From contig CM038214.1 in assembly GCA_021442155.1 (NCBI GenBank), positions 55,150,514 to 55,214,513 on the forward strand: a stretch of 64,000 bases of DNA, written 5' to 3'. Position numbers and translations under genes: made by a program. This DNA comes from Cymbidium sinense (lineage: Eukaryota > Streptophyta > Magnoliopsida > Asparagales > Orchidaceae). Positions 11,304 through 22,397 of this stretch are shown piece after piece. Position 1 is the first letter of the stretch; every line of letters begins with the position of its first letter. The notes below the pieces were generated by a model. The model saw nothing but the letters and a program-made list of their open reading frames with translations, was not told where the DNA came from and did no database searches.

Positions 11304-13419
11304 AAACCAAACATTGAAGAAACTAAGAAAAGAAAAGAATGTGGATGTTATTGATAATGAAAAAAGTAGTGGAGTATTATTCATGTGATGGTGACTCAAT
11401 TTCATTGGTCTTATGATATCTTCCATGTTTGGATAAGATTCATTTAGGCTAATATAAACTTAGGCTAAATTAAAATTCATGAATGGTCTCTTAAAAAAGT
11501 TAAAGCAATAATGATCTACCTTTAGAAATTAACTTATGTTAGGGATGAAAGAGTCGTGTCTCTTTCTTCTCTTTATAATGATTAGATCTTAAGTAAGAAG
11601 TGATAAAAATGTGTAAGTTAAAACTCAATCAAGCTGCTAAAAGACTTAAAGTGAAATCAACCTTAATGGGTAATTTAAATAATCCTAAGCCTTAGAAAAT
11701 CCTAATCCTAAACCTCAATCAAGACATACCACACTAAGCCTTAGCACACACATTAGAATACTAAGTCACCGATCCTAGTATTAGGTTAGGCCGATGTATG
11801 TTGTGGTGACATATTTTATTTTGTGATTTAATATTTTAGACTGGATGTTAGGATTGTTTGTGCGTAGACTTGATGTTAGGCCATTATTAGCCTATTGATG
11901 ATTTATGCAGGGGATTATGCTTGAGGGGCAGCTGTAATAATAAATGAATATACATGCTCTTGCTTCCAAGTGTTGTTTATGTCCCTAAGAATAATCTAGT
12001 TAGGATAGGTGGGATTAGTTACCCAAATGCAGGGTGCTTAGTCCAAATCTATGAAATATAACTACTTAGTTTGTATGTTTGTTTTAGCTAACAACTATTT
12101 TGCAAGTGTAGTTGGATTTTATTTTTCATAAAGATCTAATTTTTTCAATAGGATTAGGATTGGTACTATGGGGTTTAGGATGAGTAGTATCTAGAAGGCA
12201 AAGACCTAGGAGGCCTTGTGAAGTCTGGAGCAAGCTAATTCAAAGAAGGAAAGATGAATAGGAATTAAAGATCCATATAGTATTTATTTCATTTGTAAAG
12301 TTTAATTGTAATCCAGGTTATATAAGGGTAGAGCTTGACTGCCCGATCTTATTTCTTTTTTGAGGTGTACGGTGGTACTCGACTGCACAAACCTTTTATT
12401 ATTTTATGAAAGCTAAATGTTTGATTATTATGTTTCGATTATGTAATAGAAATGACATGATCTTTATAGGTTTATTAAAGTTTGTATGTTTGATGTGTGG
12501 GTTGGATGCAGCAAGCTCTTTAAGATAAAATTAAATTTTTTATTCTCACTAAATAACTCATAACTAAATTTTAATGCAACACATAACCTCACTCTAAAGC
12601 CTAGGTATGTAAACAAGATAATAAAAGATTTAGAAACTCCATAGCTAAATGGTTGTAAGCTATAATAACATGCATATCATATTGTTTCACTCTTGAAAAT
12701 AGAGGATCTCCACTCTTGCATGATAGGGGACAAGATTGACCTTTGAGAGCAATCCCTTATAGTGGAGAACACCTCTTAATGCTGATTTGGCCCACAACTC
12801 AATTTCATCAAACATTTAGGCATAATTATCTCAAGCATTAATCCAAATTAATGTGTCAAAATGATCCAAAAACTTATAAATTTTTAACATTAGTTTAAGT
12901 CATGTTTGCATACTAAATATTATCTACTCTCTTAGGGAGTGAGTTTAGGATTTTAGCTTTAAATAAAAACCTAACTATATTGCATCTACATAAGACCAGC
13001 CTACAAGGTTTTAAAGCTTAGGAGGTGTTAGCTGGCAGTCACTTTAGGCAATTGTAAGTCCTGAAGAGTCGAGATGTGTTCATTCTCTCTTATGGAGGTG
13101 AACCATTATATCCCATTCTCCTCAATTAGACTTTGGTCATGCTTCTAGCTTATGCTGAAGCATTTTATACTTAGGTTCTAAGGTAGTTTATTTTTCTTTT
13201 ACTACAAGTGTAAGTCCTCACTTCTTAAGCATCTCCACAATCTTGCATTGTTTGGTCATAACTCCTAGCACTCTAATAAAATTTCAACTTAAAAAAAAAA
13301 TAAAATCTTCTCTTCAAAAATATAAAGAGCATTCACTATGAGGTGTATCTAAAAATGTCAGATGATTCAGATGATATCTAAGTTAGAGATGCATCCCCAA
13401 AACTAGAAGAAAAAAATCA

Positions 13420-13686
13420 AGTCAACCATTGATGAGCTAAAGGAGATCAACTTGGGGACTACAGATGATCCGTGCCCAACATACATCAACTCTTTGCTGA
13501 ATGAATCTAAAACCAATGATCTAGTTAGGCTACTCTCAAAGATTAAGGATTGCTTCACATGAAGTTATAAAATGCTCAGATTAGGTCCTAAAGTGGCAGT
13601 TCATAAATTAGTAATCTAGCTTGACGTTAACCCTATCAGGCATGCTCTTAGATGCATGTAGTTTGATATCAAACTATTACTTAGCT
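13420..13686 (+). pseudogene. Ty3/gypsy pol, segment between protease and RT
   Basis: The plus strand reads ELKEINLGTTDDPCPTYINS, then LLSKIKDCFT, KMLRLGPKVAVHKL and NPIRHALRCM. This matches the segment just upstream of RT in plant gypsy elements (EINLGTxEDPRPTF, then FAWxYxEMPGL, then VEHxLPI). Two stops interrupt it. It lies directly downstream of LTR fragment A2 with no gag in between, so an internal deletion has joined LTR to pol. The sequence resumes at 16575 after a non-coding insertion. Confidence 0.85.
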
Positions 13687-16570
13687 ATAACACCCAAGAG
13701 GGGAGATAATTAGGTTTTTTGAAAATAATTTTAGTAAACTTAATTTTATATTTTTGTAGAAAACTTAAATCTTTGATGATAAAGATTTAGAGAGATAAAA
13801 TAATAATCTACAGTAGTAGAAAAGTAAAGTATAGAAATTAAAGAAAGGGAACACTGTGATTTTTGTGGTTTGACCAAACCCCAAAAATTAGCCTACATCC
13901 ACGCCTAGCCACCTAGGCTAGGAATTCACTAAATTAAAGTTGATATTACAAAAAATCTCTCATACTCTCTTTCATGGGGAAGTATAACCCAACATCATAC
14001 TTTTTTAACAGGCAAGTACAACCCAACCACATACTTTCATTAAAGGGTAATTGCAAACCAACAAGAAAATAAGAAAGAGAAATATGAAAGTATCTAACTC
14101 TCAATTTAAAAATATTTTTCTTTCATAACCCAACTACAATAATATTAAGGTAAGTGAAAACAAAAGTATAAAAAAGAGCTCACTTTAATTTGTATTTAAA
14201 ATTGGAAGAAATGATTAAGCATGAAAGATGTATATGATGCAAGTGAATCTTTAAAATGTTTGAAGAAAATTATAAGAACATGAAATCAAAGTAATTTAGT
14301 TAATGAACTAAAATATGGCATAATAATAATTTGGAAACTAAACCAATCAACTTTTATATGAAGGCTTGAGTTTTGAAAAGATCAAATGAATATGCAATAT
14401 TAAAGCACATAAACTCGATTGAAGTCTCTTTTAAAAGAACTATCACATAAGAAAAAATGAGACAATTTAAAGGAGAGAATACGTGCTACCCACAAGAGTT
14501 CTTAATGAAATAATCAACACAAATTTAATATCACTTAAGGATATGTAAGAATAAAGAAGAGAGAAAGATTTGCAAGCACAAAAATTTACCCAAACACAGT
14601 CAAAGCTTTTGGCTAACTTGAAAAGATATGTAAAGATGTATTAAGCACAAAGCAAATTGACCAAACTATAAGAAACCTTAAGTCAAGAAAGAGATAAAGG
14701 TCACACACATGAATAGTAAAAATTAAATTAGAGGAACCTTGAATAGCTCTCAGCCAAAAGGATTTTCTCCACTCCTCCAACTTCTTTTGGGCAAGCTTCA
14801 GAGCAATCACTTGTAGGAAGGAAGAGGAAGGATGATGAAGAGGTTAGCACTTGATTCACCCAAAGAAATCTCCAAGAAAAAATTTAACAGGGTTCGACCA
14901 AGATAAGGGAAAATAAAAGGGAAAATACTTTACTAAGTAATTTATCCTAAGCTAATCAAAATAAACTTAATTTGAATGATGAAGGGTTGGGCCAAGGAAA
15001 ATAAGAGGGAAATCTTATTTGGTAAGAGGATTTGATTTGAATTAAGAAAATTGAATTTAAATTTGCATGGTGGGGAGTTTGGCTAAGGAAATTTGGAGGG
15101 AAGATATAAATGGTAAGAGATTCAATTTGAATCAATCAAATTAATTAAATTTTGCCTAAAGGAAATTTAGCCAAGGGAGCTTGGAGGGAAAATTTTATAA
15201 AAAGATTAAATTTTAATCAATTCATCTCATGACAAGATCTCCAAATTAATTTGAAGGTTAATTAGCATATGGGACACCCAAGACAGAGAGAGAAGAAAGG
15301 GAGAGTTTGAATTATTAGCAAGTAAGGCATAACACCATTAATTAGCTAAGTAAAGAGGGCAATAATTCAAATTTGATTAATTAAGTTGGGTAATAGATAG
15401 GGTCAACCAAGAGAGTTTCCATGATTAGATTAAATTAGTATTTAATACAATAAAATGGAATATTCAATTAATTTATCATGATTGAATGAAAGAAGGAAAG
15501 ATATTACTCTATAACATTTTAAAATTAAATCTAATAAAAAGTTAAACTTTGGCGAAGCTACCTTCCAAAAATAGATTAAATTTATTTTAATGTACTTAAT
15601 TTAAATTAAATGATGATGAGTCGAATCTTAGGAGAATTCAAATCAATATTCATCATGTTATTAATTTGATTTTAACTAAAGATATGGCTAGTCATGGAAG
15701 TTTCTAAAAGAAGAAGTTCTATAAATGGAAATAAGATATTTCCATGACTTATTTTAACTGAATTTGAATTAAGTGAAATAGATTCAAATCAATTCAAATT
15801 AAATCAATTAGAATAGCATATGATTAGCCACAAAAATTCCATAAATAGATAAGTTCCAATTTGCACATGTAAGCAAAAGATTATTTAATTTTAATTCAAT
15901 ATAATTCAAATTAAAGATTCAAATAAATGAATTTTTTAATTTAGAAAAAGATGGAATAATTATGGAAATAATTTGAATAGCTCTCACATGATTTATTTTG
16001 CAAATAATCATGAAAAAATTCGGCCAAAAAGGTTTAAGACAAGAGATAGGATAGGAGAGAGAAAAATAATATATTGATTAATTTATGGATAATTTAGATT
16101 TATAGATTGAACAAATGGATAATGAACATGACTAACATGGAAATAATTTAATGAAATGTGAACTTAATCTAACTTGCATGGAAACAAAATAGATGGAATA
16201 AAGTTTATGCATTTAGTTCACATTATCCAAAAATGAATAATTTGAAGAATAATTGTAAAAATGAAATGTAGAATTTATGAATAATTCTAAAATAAATTAT
16301 TTTGGAATGATTGAATGATTTATTTTATCTTATTGAGCTTTTCATTTGTCTTAATATAGTTAATCCTAGAGAAATTCCCACCCAATTCAAGTCCTATAGC
16401 TTTAGCATCTTGAAATGAATGAAGAACTTGGGGTTGAAGAATTTTCTTGCACACTTGAGTTTAACTTGATTAGTAGCATTTGAACATGTATTTTTTATCA
16501 TCAAAATCAATCTCATATGAGGTGGGGCTCATGAAGTCAACATGAACAACATGTCATTTCAGAAGCTAAG
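13687..16570 (+). mobile_element. Non-coding LTR-like insertion within pol
   Basis: It interrupts the pol frame between FDIKLLL (13680) and EAKKLIDPSF (16562-16590). It begins TATAACACCCAAGAGGGGAG. Near 13865 is a leader-like stretch, TTGTGGTTTGACCAAACCCC, followed by TACATCCACGCCTAGCCACC, of a kind I associate with the R/U5 part of some plant LTR elements. Its end region has CATCAAAATCAATCTCATAT. There is no internal gag or pol, so a solo LTR or a short non-autonomous element is most likely. I could not confirm terminal repeats or a target duplication; ends are good to ~15 bases. Confidence 0.5.
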
Positions 16571-16574
16571 AAAC

Positions 16575-18190
16575 TAATAGATCCTAGTTTCATCTATTAA
16601 AAAAAATACTCCACCTGGTTGGCTAATGTTGTCCCAATCAAGAAGAAAAAGTGCCAAATTTACATATGGGTCAATTTTAGGAATCTTAATAAGGCATGTA
16701 CTAAAGATGAGTTTCCATTACTTACACTGAAGTTGATGGTGGATATTGCCTCATCTCATGCAGTCTTCTCATTCATGGATGACTCATCTAGTTATAACTA
16801 AATTAAGATGGCACCCAAAGATGAAAAAACACTGCATTCAAAATTCTGATCCAAATTTATTGCTATTAGGTCATTCCTTTTGGCTTTAAAATGTTAGATC
16901 TACTTATCAATGGGCTAGGACTTGAATCATCGATGAACTCATTCATCACCAAGTCAAATGCTACATTGATGATCTCATGGTCAAAAGTAAAGAGAAGGAA
17001 GACCATCTATTTGACTCGAGAGTAATTTTTGAGCAGTTGAGATAATATAACCTTTTGATGAACCCTTTAAAGTACATATTTAGGGTAACTTCAAGAAAGT
17101 TTCTAGGATTCATTATATAATACTAAAAAATTGAAATAGACCTTGAGAAGATCAAAGCAATAATAGAAATACCACCCCTTAAAATTTTAACTCAATTTAG
17201 ATCCTTACAAGGGAGGTTGAGTATCTAAGATGCTTCATATATAATTTATCTCGCAGATGTCACTCGTTCTCAACACTAATCAAGAAAGATGCCAAATTCA
17301 AGTGGGATGATAATGACATCACACATTCGAAAGCAACAAGCTGTACATCATGACATGCTAGTCTTAGCCGCCCTTATCCTGGGAAAACCACTCATACTAT
17401 ACACGACTACACTAGATGACTCCTTTGGTGCTTTGTTGGCCCAAACCAATAATGAAGAGAGAAAATACACTTTACTACCTCATCTATTATCTAATACCCA
17501 TAGAGGAAAATTATCTACCCATTGAGAAGTATTATCAAGCTCTCATCTTTGCTACTCAAAAGCTACGACACTACATACTTTCTAACAAAGTTAACTTGAT
17601 TTCTAAAATCAATCCATTATAATATCTCATGACATGACCGATTCTATCTTGACGGTTGGCATGATGGTCCATGATTTTATCATAGTTTGATATCACCTTC
17701 TTGCCTCTTAGTGCAGTAAAGGGGTAAGTGCTTGTGCATTTCTAGTGACGCACCCTATCCCTACTAATTACCCTCTCAATGATGATCTTTCCGATGAGCA
17801 AATCATGATTTTGGGGAATACACATAATCATTGATGGGAAATATACTTTTATGGTGTGGATTTCTCTCAAAGATGAGAAGAACCATAATCCATTATCCCT
17901 AGTAAAGCGGGGATATGAATAATTTTTCTAACCCTAGATCACTCATACCATTTGTTAAAACCTTGTATGAACAATGAAATTGAGTACGAAGCTATGATAG
18001 TCAGTCTGAAGTTAGCCATCTCGTTGGGCATCCAAGATATCAATATTTTTGAGGACTCACAGCTAGTGGTCAACCAAATTATCAGGTCCTATAAAGTCCT
18101 TAAGCATAAACTCCATCACCACCACCACCACTATGGAGTTGTTGGCCAAAATCCTAAATGTCACTATTTATAAGATTCCTCAAGGAGAAA
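16575..18190 (+). pseudogene. Ty3/gypsy pol: RT, RNase H and archaeal-type RNase H-like region
   Basis: Continues the pol broken at 13686. RT is visible as WLANVVPIKKKKCQIYI, LNKACTKDEFPLL and FSFMDDSSSYN (16615-16800), then CYIDDLMVKSK with an intact YIDD (~16960) and SRKFLGFI (~17095). The connection and RNase H follow: LQGRL (~17205), GKPLILYTTTLDDSFGALLA (~17380), QKLRHYIL (~17560), and a KGxVLVHF remnant (~17720). A second RNase H-like segment, NNEIEYEAMIVSLKLAISLG then EDSQLVVNQII (17965-18090) and VTIYKIPQGENA (~18165), is typical of the Tat-like lineage. Many stops and frameshifts are present. A CAC-triplet run encodes seven His at ~18112. Confidence 0.9.
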
Positions 18191-18479
18191 ATGCTCACAC
18201 TAGCTAAGCTTACTAAATTCATGGCATGTATGGATGATGAGTTCATTTGATAGAGATACATACAAGTACTCTCCCTTATCGATAGTGAGCTCATCCATAA
18301 ATGCTCTCTTAAAAGGGAGGTTACTATTGTTGGAAAAGATGAAGAACTAGATTAGAGATAACATTTCATTGATTACCTATATAACGGTAAACTTCCTTAA
18401 GAGAAATCTCAAGCCCACCAAGTCAGACAAAGTACACCATCCTACTCTCTCGTCGATGGTGGCTTATACTGATGATCCT

Positions 18480-18765
18480 TTGATCATATGTGGTTACATT
18501 ATTTAGGCAAACATGAAGCACATAAAATTGTGATCGAGGTACATTCAGAACTCTATGGAACCCACCAATATGGACCTAAATGAAGGCTAAAATTTAAATA
18601 CTAGGGTATTATTGGTGATGATTATCGAATAGGCGTGCAAGTGCGTGTCAAGTATATATAATAGTTCTATAACAACCACCCAACATTCTACACCTAACCA
18701 TAGCTTCATGGTCATTTGAATGTTCGGGTACTATTTGATTCTGGGTTCAATCCTATGCAAAGTCA
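18480..18765 (+). pseudogene. Ty3/gypsy integrase N-terminal fragment
   Basis: Integrase inserts the cDNA into the genome. The plus strand reads EAHKIVIEVHSELYGTHQYG, then KFKYxGYYW, matching the zinc-binding HHCC region (usually EVHxGxCGxHxxGxxLxxKIxRxGYYWPT). After frameshifts comes QPPNILHLTIASWSFECSG, matching the start of the core domain. The catalytic core itself is not found downstream. It is collinear with the RNase H region ending at 18190. Confidence 0.75.
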
Positions 18766-18899
18766 CTAGAAATATGATCGCTCCTAAAAAACACCTTCAA
18801 GGATGTGCTCCACCATCTTTGAGGGATTGCTGAGAGTATATTTTTTTTCATAAGGTAGATTGATATATATTCAACTAAATATCCCCTAACATTTATGTT

Positions 18900-19020
18900 A
18901 TAGTTTGTTTGGATCTAGGTTCTACTTCCTATGCACGCAAGCCTTTATAATTAATTACCCTTGTTACCATAGTAAGAGAGCACTCTTATTTAAGGTTGGA
19001 AATAAACATATCTATTTGAT
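18900..19020 (-). repeat. Short family A LTR-like fragment, minus orientation
   Basis: CCTATGCACGCAAGCCTTTATAATTAATTA... resembles 62038-62110 (TCTATGGAAGCAAGCTTTTATAGTTAATTA...), which belongs to a minus-strand family A LTR. The match is short and diverged. The remaining sequence from 18766 to 19254 holds nothing I recognise. Confidence 0.4.
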
Positions 19021-19254
19021 ATGCAATTGTTGTCTTATAGGTGTGTGTGGTTCAGATGACTGTCTTAAAAAATAGGAGTGTAGCCTCGATCAAGATCCTA
19101 GTATTCTCTCATCTCAGGATTATGTTATTCTAGCTTACCAACATCAGAAGGACATAGCCATAATGTTATTAGAATCTGATTAGCAACCATGGATTGCCTC
19201 ATTTCAAGTATCTCAAGTAGACTTAGAATTTCAGTGTAGAGTGTGTAAAAGTGT

Positions 19255-19790
19255 TCATGTGGTGAGCAGATTATGAAGAGTTCATATGGCGAATAAAGTA
19301 GATGTTCACATGATGAACAAATAGGAGGTTGGGCTTACATCCCTTTTGAGAATACCAAAATTAGGGTTGTCCACATAGTGGATGGATATAAATTTGTTTG
19401 TATGGAGAACAGGAAAATATTCACATGGTGAATGAATAGGAGGCTAGGCTTACATCCCTTTGGAATGCCAAAATCAAAGTTGTCCACATAGTGGATGGAT
19501 ATGAATTTGTTCATGTGTTGAATGGATAGATGTTCACATGATGAATGAATAGGGGGGTTACATTCCTTTGGAATGCCAAAATCGTTGTCTACATAATGGG
19601 ATATGAATTTGTTCGTCTGGGATGAATGGACAGTTGTTCACAAGGTGAATGAATAAAAGGGCATCCCTTTGGAGTGCCAAAATCAGAGTGTTTTCATGGC
19701 AAACAAATAGTAAAACTAGACTTATATTTTTTGATTGCCATATAAATGAGTTATCCACATATTAGGTAGATAAGGTGGTGTTTGGATGGC
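19255..19790 (+). repeat. Tandem repeat, about 100-115 bp units, four copies
   Basis: Units contain GTTCACATGrTGAATGAATA, CTTACATCCCTTTGGAATGCC and GTCCACATAGTGGATGGATA. The CCCTTTGG block starts near 19341, 19455, 19564 and 19665, giving spacings of 114, 109 and 101 bp. Units have drifted and shortened towards the right. It lies downstream of the pol remnant, like other tandem repeats in this window. Confidence 0.85.
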
Positions 19791-19829
19791 AAACAAATTA
19801 AAAATTTGAATTTTATTGAAAGTACAAAA

Positions 19830-20330
19830 AATTCTCACCCAACACCTTGACATTGGGATCTAGCACCATGATGCTGTGATAGTGGAGCCCATTACTTATA
19901 TGGTATGACACGAGATGAATTTGGGCTTCTGCTATGACACCAACATTATTGGTCATTTGATCATTTGAATAGCATTGTGGTGCTTCCTTGTAGCTATGAT
20001 GTTTGGTCAAGATTCTAACATGCCATTAATTTTAAGGGGAAACGATAGCCTCATTTTAATGAGCACCATAGTGTCAAGTTAGAGTGTTGTGTAATCGCTC
20101 TTTTGTGAGTGCCAATTACAAATTTTATTATAATTAAATATATATTTTTGATCGCATAGTAATTGCCGAGATGGGCTGACTAGTGCCTCATCACTGCATG
20201 TGGGAGCTACGGTGCTGAGGGTGGGTTTTACAACCCAAGAGGGTAACACCTCGACGTCGGGTCATGGAGCTACGATGTTTGGTCCTAATTTATAAATAGA
20301 GGCCCATACAATTAGGGATTTTCATTAAGC
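19830..20330 (+). mobile_element. LTR-like promoter segment with TATA box
   Basis: Repeated words of the kind GGAGCTACGGTGCTGAGG and CACCATGATGCTGTGATAG mark this as the same sequence style as the LTR pieces at 40740-40930. A TATA box, TATAAATA at 20291-20298, is followed by AGAGGCCC and, about 100 bases later, by the ORF remnant at 20400. Probably the U3/R part of an LTR on the plus strand; boundaries are not resolved. Confidence 0.45.
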
Positions 20331-20399
20331 AATCCCTTCCCTTAAGGATTTTATTTCTCTTCTAACTCTTTTTGCTTTATAATATCCATAATTAATCAT

Positions 20400-21380
20400 G
20401 CCTCTTAGAATAGTAGTAGGCAAGAAGAGGGCATCTAGCAATGCTAACCGCTTCATTAATGATGAGCGTACTACACTCTCCTTCACAAGCACTTGATTCC
20501 AGAAAGGGGTTTCCAAAATCCTAGCAGTTGCATGGAGAGAATAATCATGGAGTGAAGATGGCATAAATTAGCCTACAACAACAACTCGTGCATCATGCTG
20601 GTGGTGTGCAAATTCTTTGCAAATGCATACTAGGACAATAAAACATCGTTTAGGTGATGAGATTATTCTTTTCTTTGTGGTGCAATAGAAATGATGGGAG
20701 AAAAGGATTATCAACTTTCCTACCAACGGTACGATAGCTGCTTCTAATGCTTGGCACTATTCATTTCTGCTAGGCTTATGACCTTTGGTAACATTAGTGA
20801 GGTTACCAAGGATAAAGTTATTTTAAATTTTGTTATTCAAAATGGGTTCTTGATCTCTATCAGGAAGGTTATTTTTATTTCTATCTATAATATGCTGAGG
20901 GGAGCACTACTATGGGTGACCATTTTCATGGTTTGTGTAGCAATTGGGATCCTAATAAAGGGTACGGTATGAAGATGGTTGGGGGGGGGGGGTTTGGTAA
21001 TAGATTTGAAGTGGGAGATTCACGTCCTCCCCGATCTAGATCTCAAACTCCCAAGTCCTTGGTTAAGCAATTTCAAGAGACTGGCTGCTCGGTCTCAAAC
21101 TTGAGGAAGAGGGTGGATAATAGTAGTTGTAGGCAGGAGATGTTGAAACACAAATTTGACCATCCCATGGATCAACAACAGATGTAATTCTACTACATGA
21201 CCCATTTCAATATTGCATTGGCCAACATGTTTCAAAATTGCAATCTTGCAGATCCTAGCCAGGCCTCATTTCCTATGGCTCCTTAGTTTCAGCCCCGTGT
21301 GATTACCTCATCGGTATTAGGCATGGAGGAAGAGGAAGAAGAGGAAGAGGAGGGTGGTGATGAGTATGACTACTAGCTTT
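20400..21380 (+). pseudogene. 'Putative plant transposon protein' (Transposase_32-like) ORF remnant
   Basis: The plus strand from 20398 starts MPLRIVVGKKRASSNANRF, then reads KFFANAYxDNKTSFR (~20605), matching REFYANAxEHxNxxxFVRG of this plant-specific family. It continues with FISARLMTFGNISEVTKDKV (~20760), the FICARLMPTxHxSEVTxDRA block, and ends with a Gln/Met-rich part and an acidic tail of Glu codons near 21330 before a stop. Several stops and shifts break it. The function of the family is unknown; it is found in transposon-rich plant DNA. A TATA box ~100 bases upstream and a T-rich, AT-rich 3' region after 21380 suggest a former transcription unit. Confidence 0.65.
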
Positions 21381-21389
21381 TCGCCTTTT

Positions 21390-22050
21390 TTTTATTTTTT
21401 CCTTCTTTTTGATTTTTTTTGTATATTTGTAATTGTAATATTCAAATTTAGTAATAAAATTTTCCCCTTTGGTATAATTATGTGTTGTGCTTAGGTATTA
21501 TTATCGATTGATGTTCTAGGATAAAATAAAATTTTTTTATACACTTATAAAAGGTCGTATCATGGTACAATGCCATGGCGTTGATTTACCAGCACCTCAG
21601 CATTGGAGATAAGATGAAGAACCTAAAAGGTGGGCGCCACGATGCTATCCTATGACACCTCAGTGCTATGGAAAATTATTTTCTCCTTAGTAAAAATTTT
21701 CTAAGTCCTCGCTATACAACAAAGAGAAACAACACTGCGCTTGTCCCTAAAGTGCCACAACATTGTATAATTTAATTTCTTTTTTTTATCAAAATGTTCT
21801 AAGTCATATTTCAAGTGACAAGTGGGTATGGTGATGTGGCATAATGCTTTGGCGCATGGTGCTATGATATTATTTTAGTTATATTAGGACATGACACCAT
21901 GAAACTGATACATTTCATTAAAGTGTTGTGGTGCTAATTCTTGGGTGCTACAACACCGCTCTCATAATATGAATACCCAAGAGCGCAATGCCGATATTTA
22001 ACGCCTTGGTGCCATAGTCCAAATTTTGGATTTAAAGTTTGAATCTTTCA
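21390..22050. other. Non-coding, LTR-like words but no resolved element
   Basis: After the ORF remnant comes T-rich sequence (TTTTTTTATTTTTTCC). From about 21545 the GCCATGG / GGTGCTAT word style recurs (for example CACCTCAGTGCTATGG), resembling U3 sequence of nearby LTRs. No coding signal and no clear ends. Confidence 0.4.
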
Positions 22051-22397
22051 ATTTTTTATAAATTTTGATAGCATTTCTCCTCAGCAGTGCTAGATTTTAA
22101 AATTTTATAGTGTAGAGCACTATTCTCCTTTATTATGGATCTAAGATCAATGGAGGGGAGGGGGTTTTCGTCTCATGCCAGAATAAAATTCAACTGCAGA
22201 GGTCTTAAAATCTCCAAGTTTTCTACACCAGATCAAAGATCAATGGTTGAATTTTTGTTAAACTTGTAAGAAAGAGCATAAATTCTTAACATGAAGTGAA
22301 AAAGCTTGGAGTGAAGTGTGCACCGTTGAGAGTGTGGAGTCAAGTGGGAAGAAGAAGATCTTTTAGTGAACTACTCACTCTTATTTATAGAAGTGAG
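22050..22397 (-). mobile_element. Family B LTR, U5-side part, split by the 18-kb insertion
   Basis: The stretch with GATCTAAGATCAATGG, CGTCTCATGCC and the TATA-bearing end matches 53740-54000 of the other family B LTR (CCAAGATCAATGG, CGTCTCATACTGG, TTTTTATAGAAG). The rest of this LTR lies at 40701-40987, on the far side of the inserted element. Joined across the insertion the LTR is about 0.63 kb, close to the 578 bp of the intact copy. The lower boundary is approximate. Confidence 0.65.
22381..22389 (-). promoter_or_regulatory. TATA box of the split family B LTR
   Basis: The minus strand reads TATAAATAA, followed by a pyrimidine-rich leader (ATCTTCTTCTTCCCAC). The equivalent box in the other family B LTR is at 53989-53996. 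Confidence 0.5.

Larger units (their letters stand above)
10465..13345 (+). mobile_element. Family A long LTR, truncated copy A2
   Basis: It begins immediately after the CACCACA end of copy A1, at a point matching about 7375 of A1, so its first ~1.2 kb is missing. It then repeats the same landmarks: TAAGTAGCCCCAAG (~10770), a TA tract, TAGGTTAGGCCGATGTATG (~11782), TTTATGCAGGGGATTATGC (~11902), GGTGTTAGCTGGCAG (~13025). It stops at CACTATGAGGTG near 13345, about 0.5 kb before the expected LTR end, and passes directly into pol-like sequence. Primer-binding site and gag are absent. Confidence 0.75.

Noticed and set aside
18112..18132. Seven consecutive His codons in the RNase H-like region
   Set aside because: The tract is a CAC-triplet slippage run inside decayed pol; the conserved pol frame continues around it after a shift. 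It is not a functional His-rich protein.
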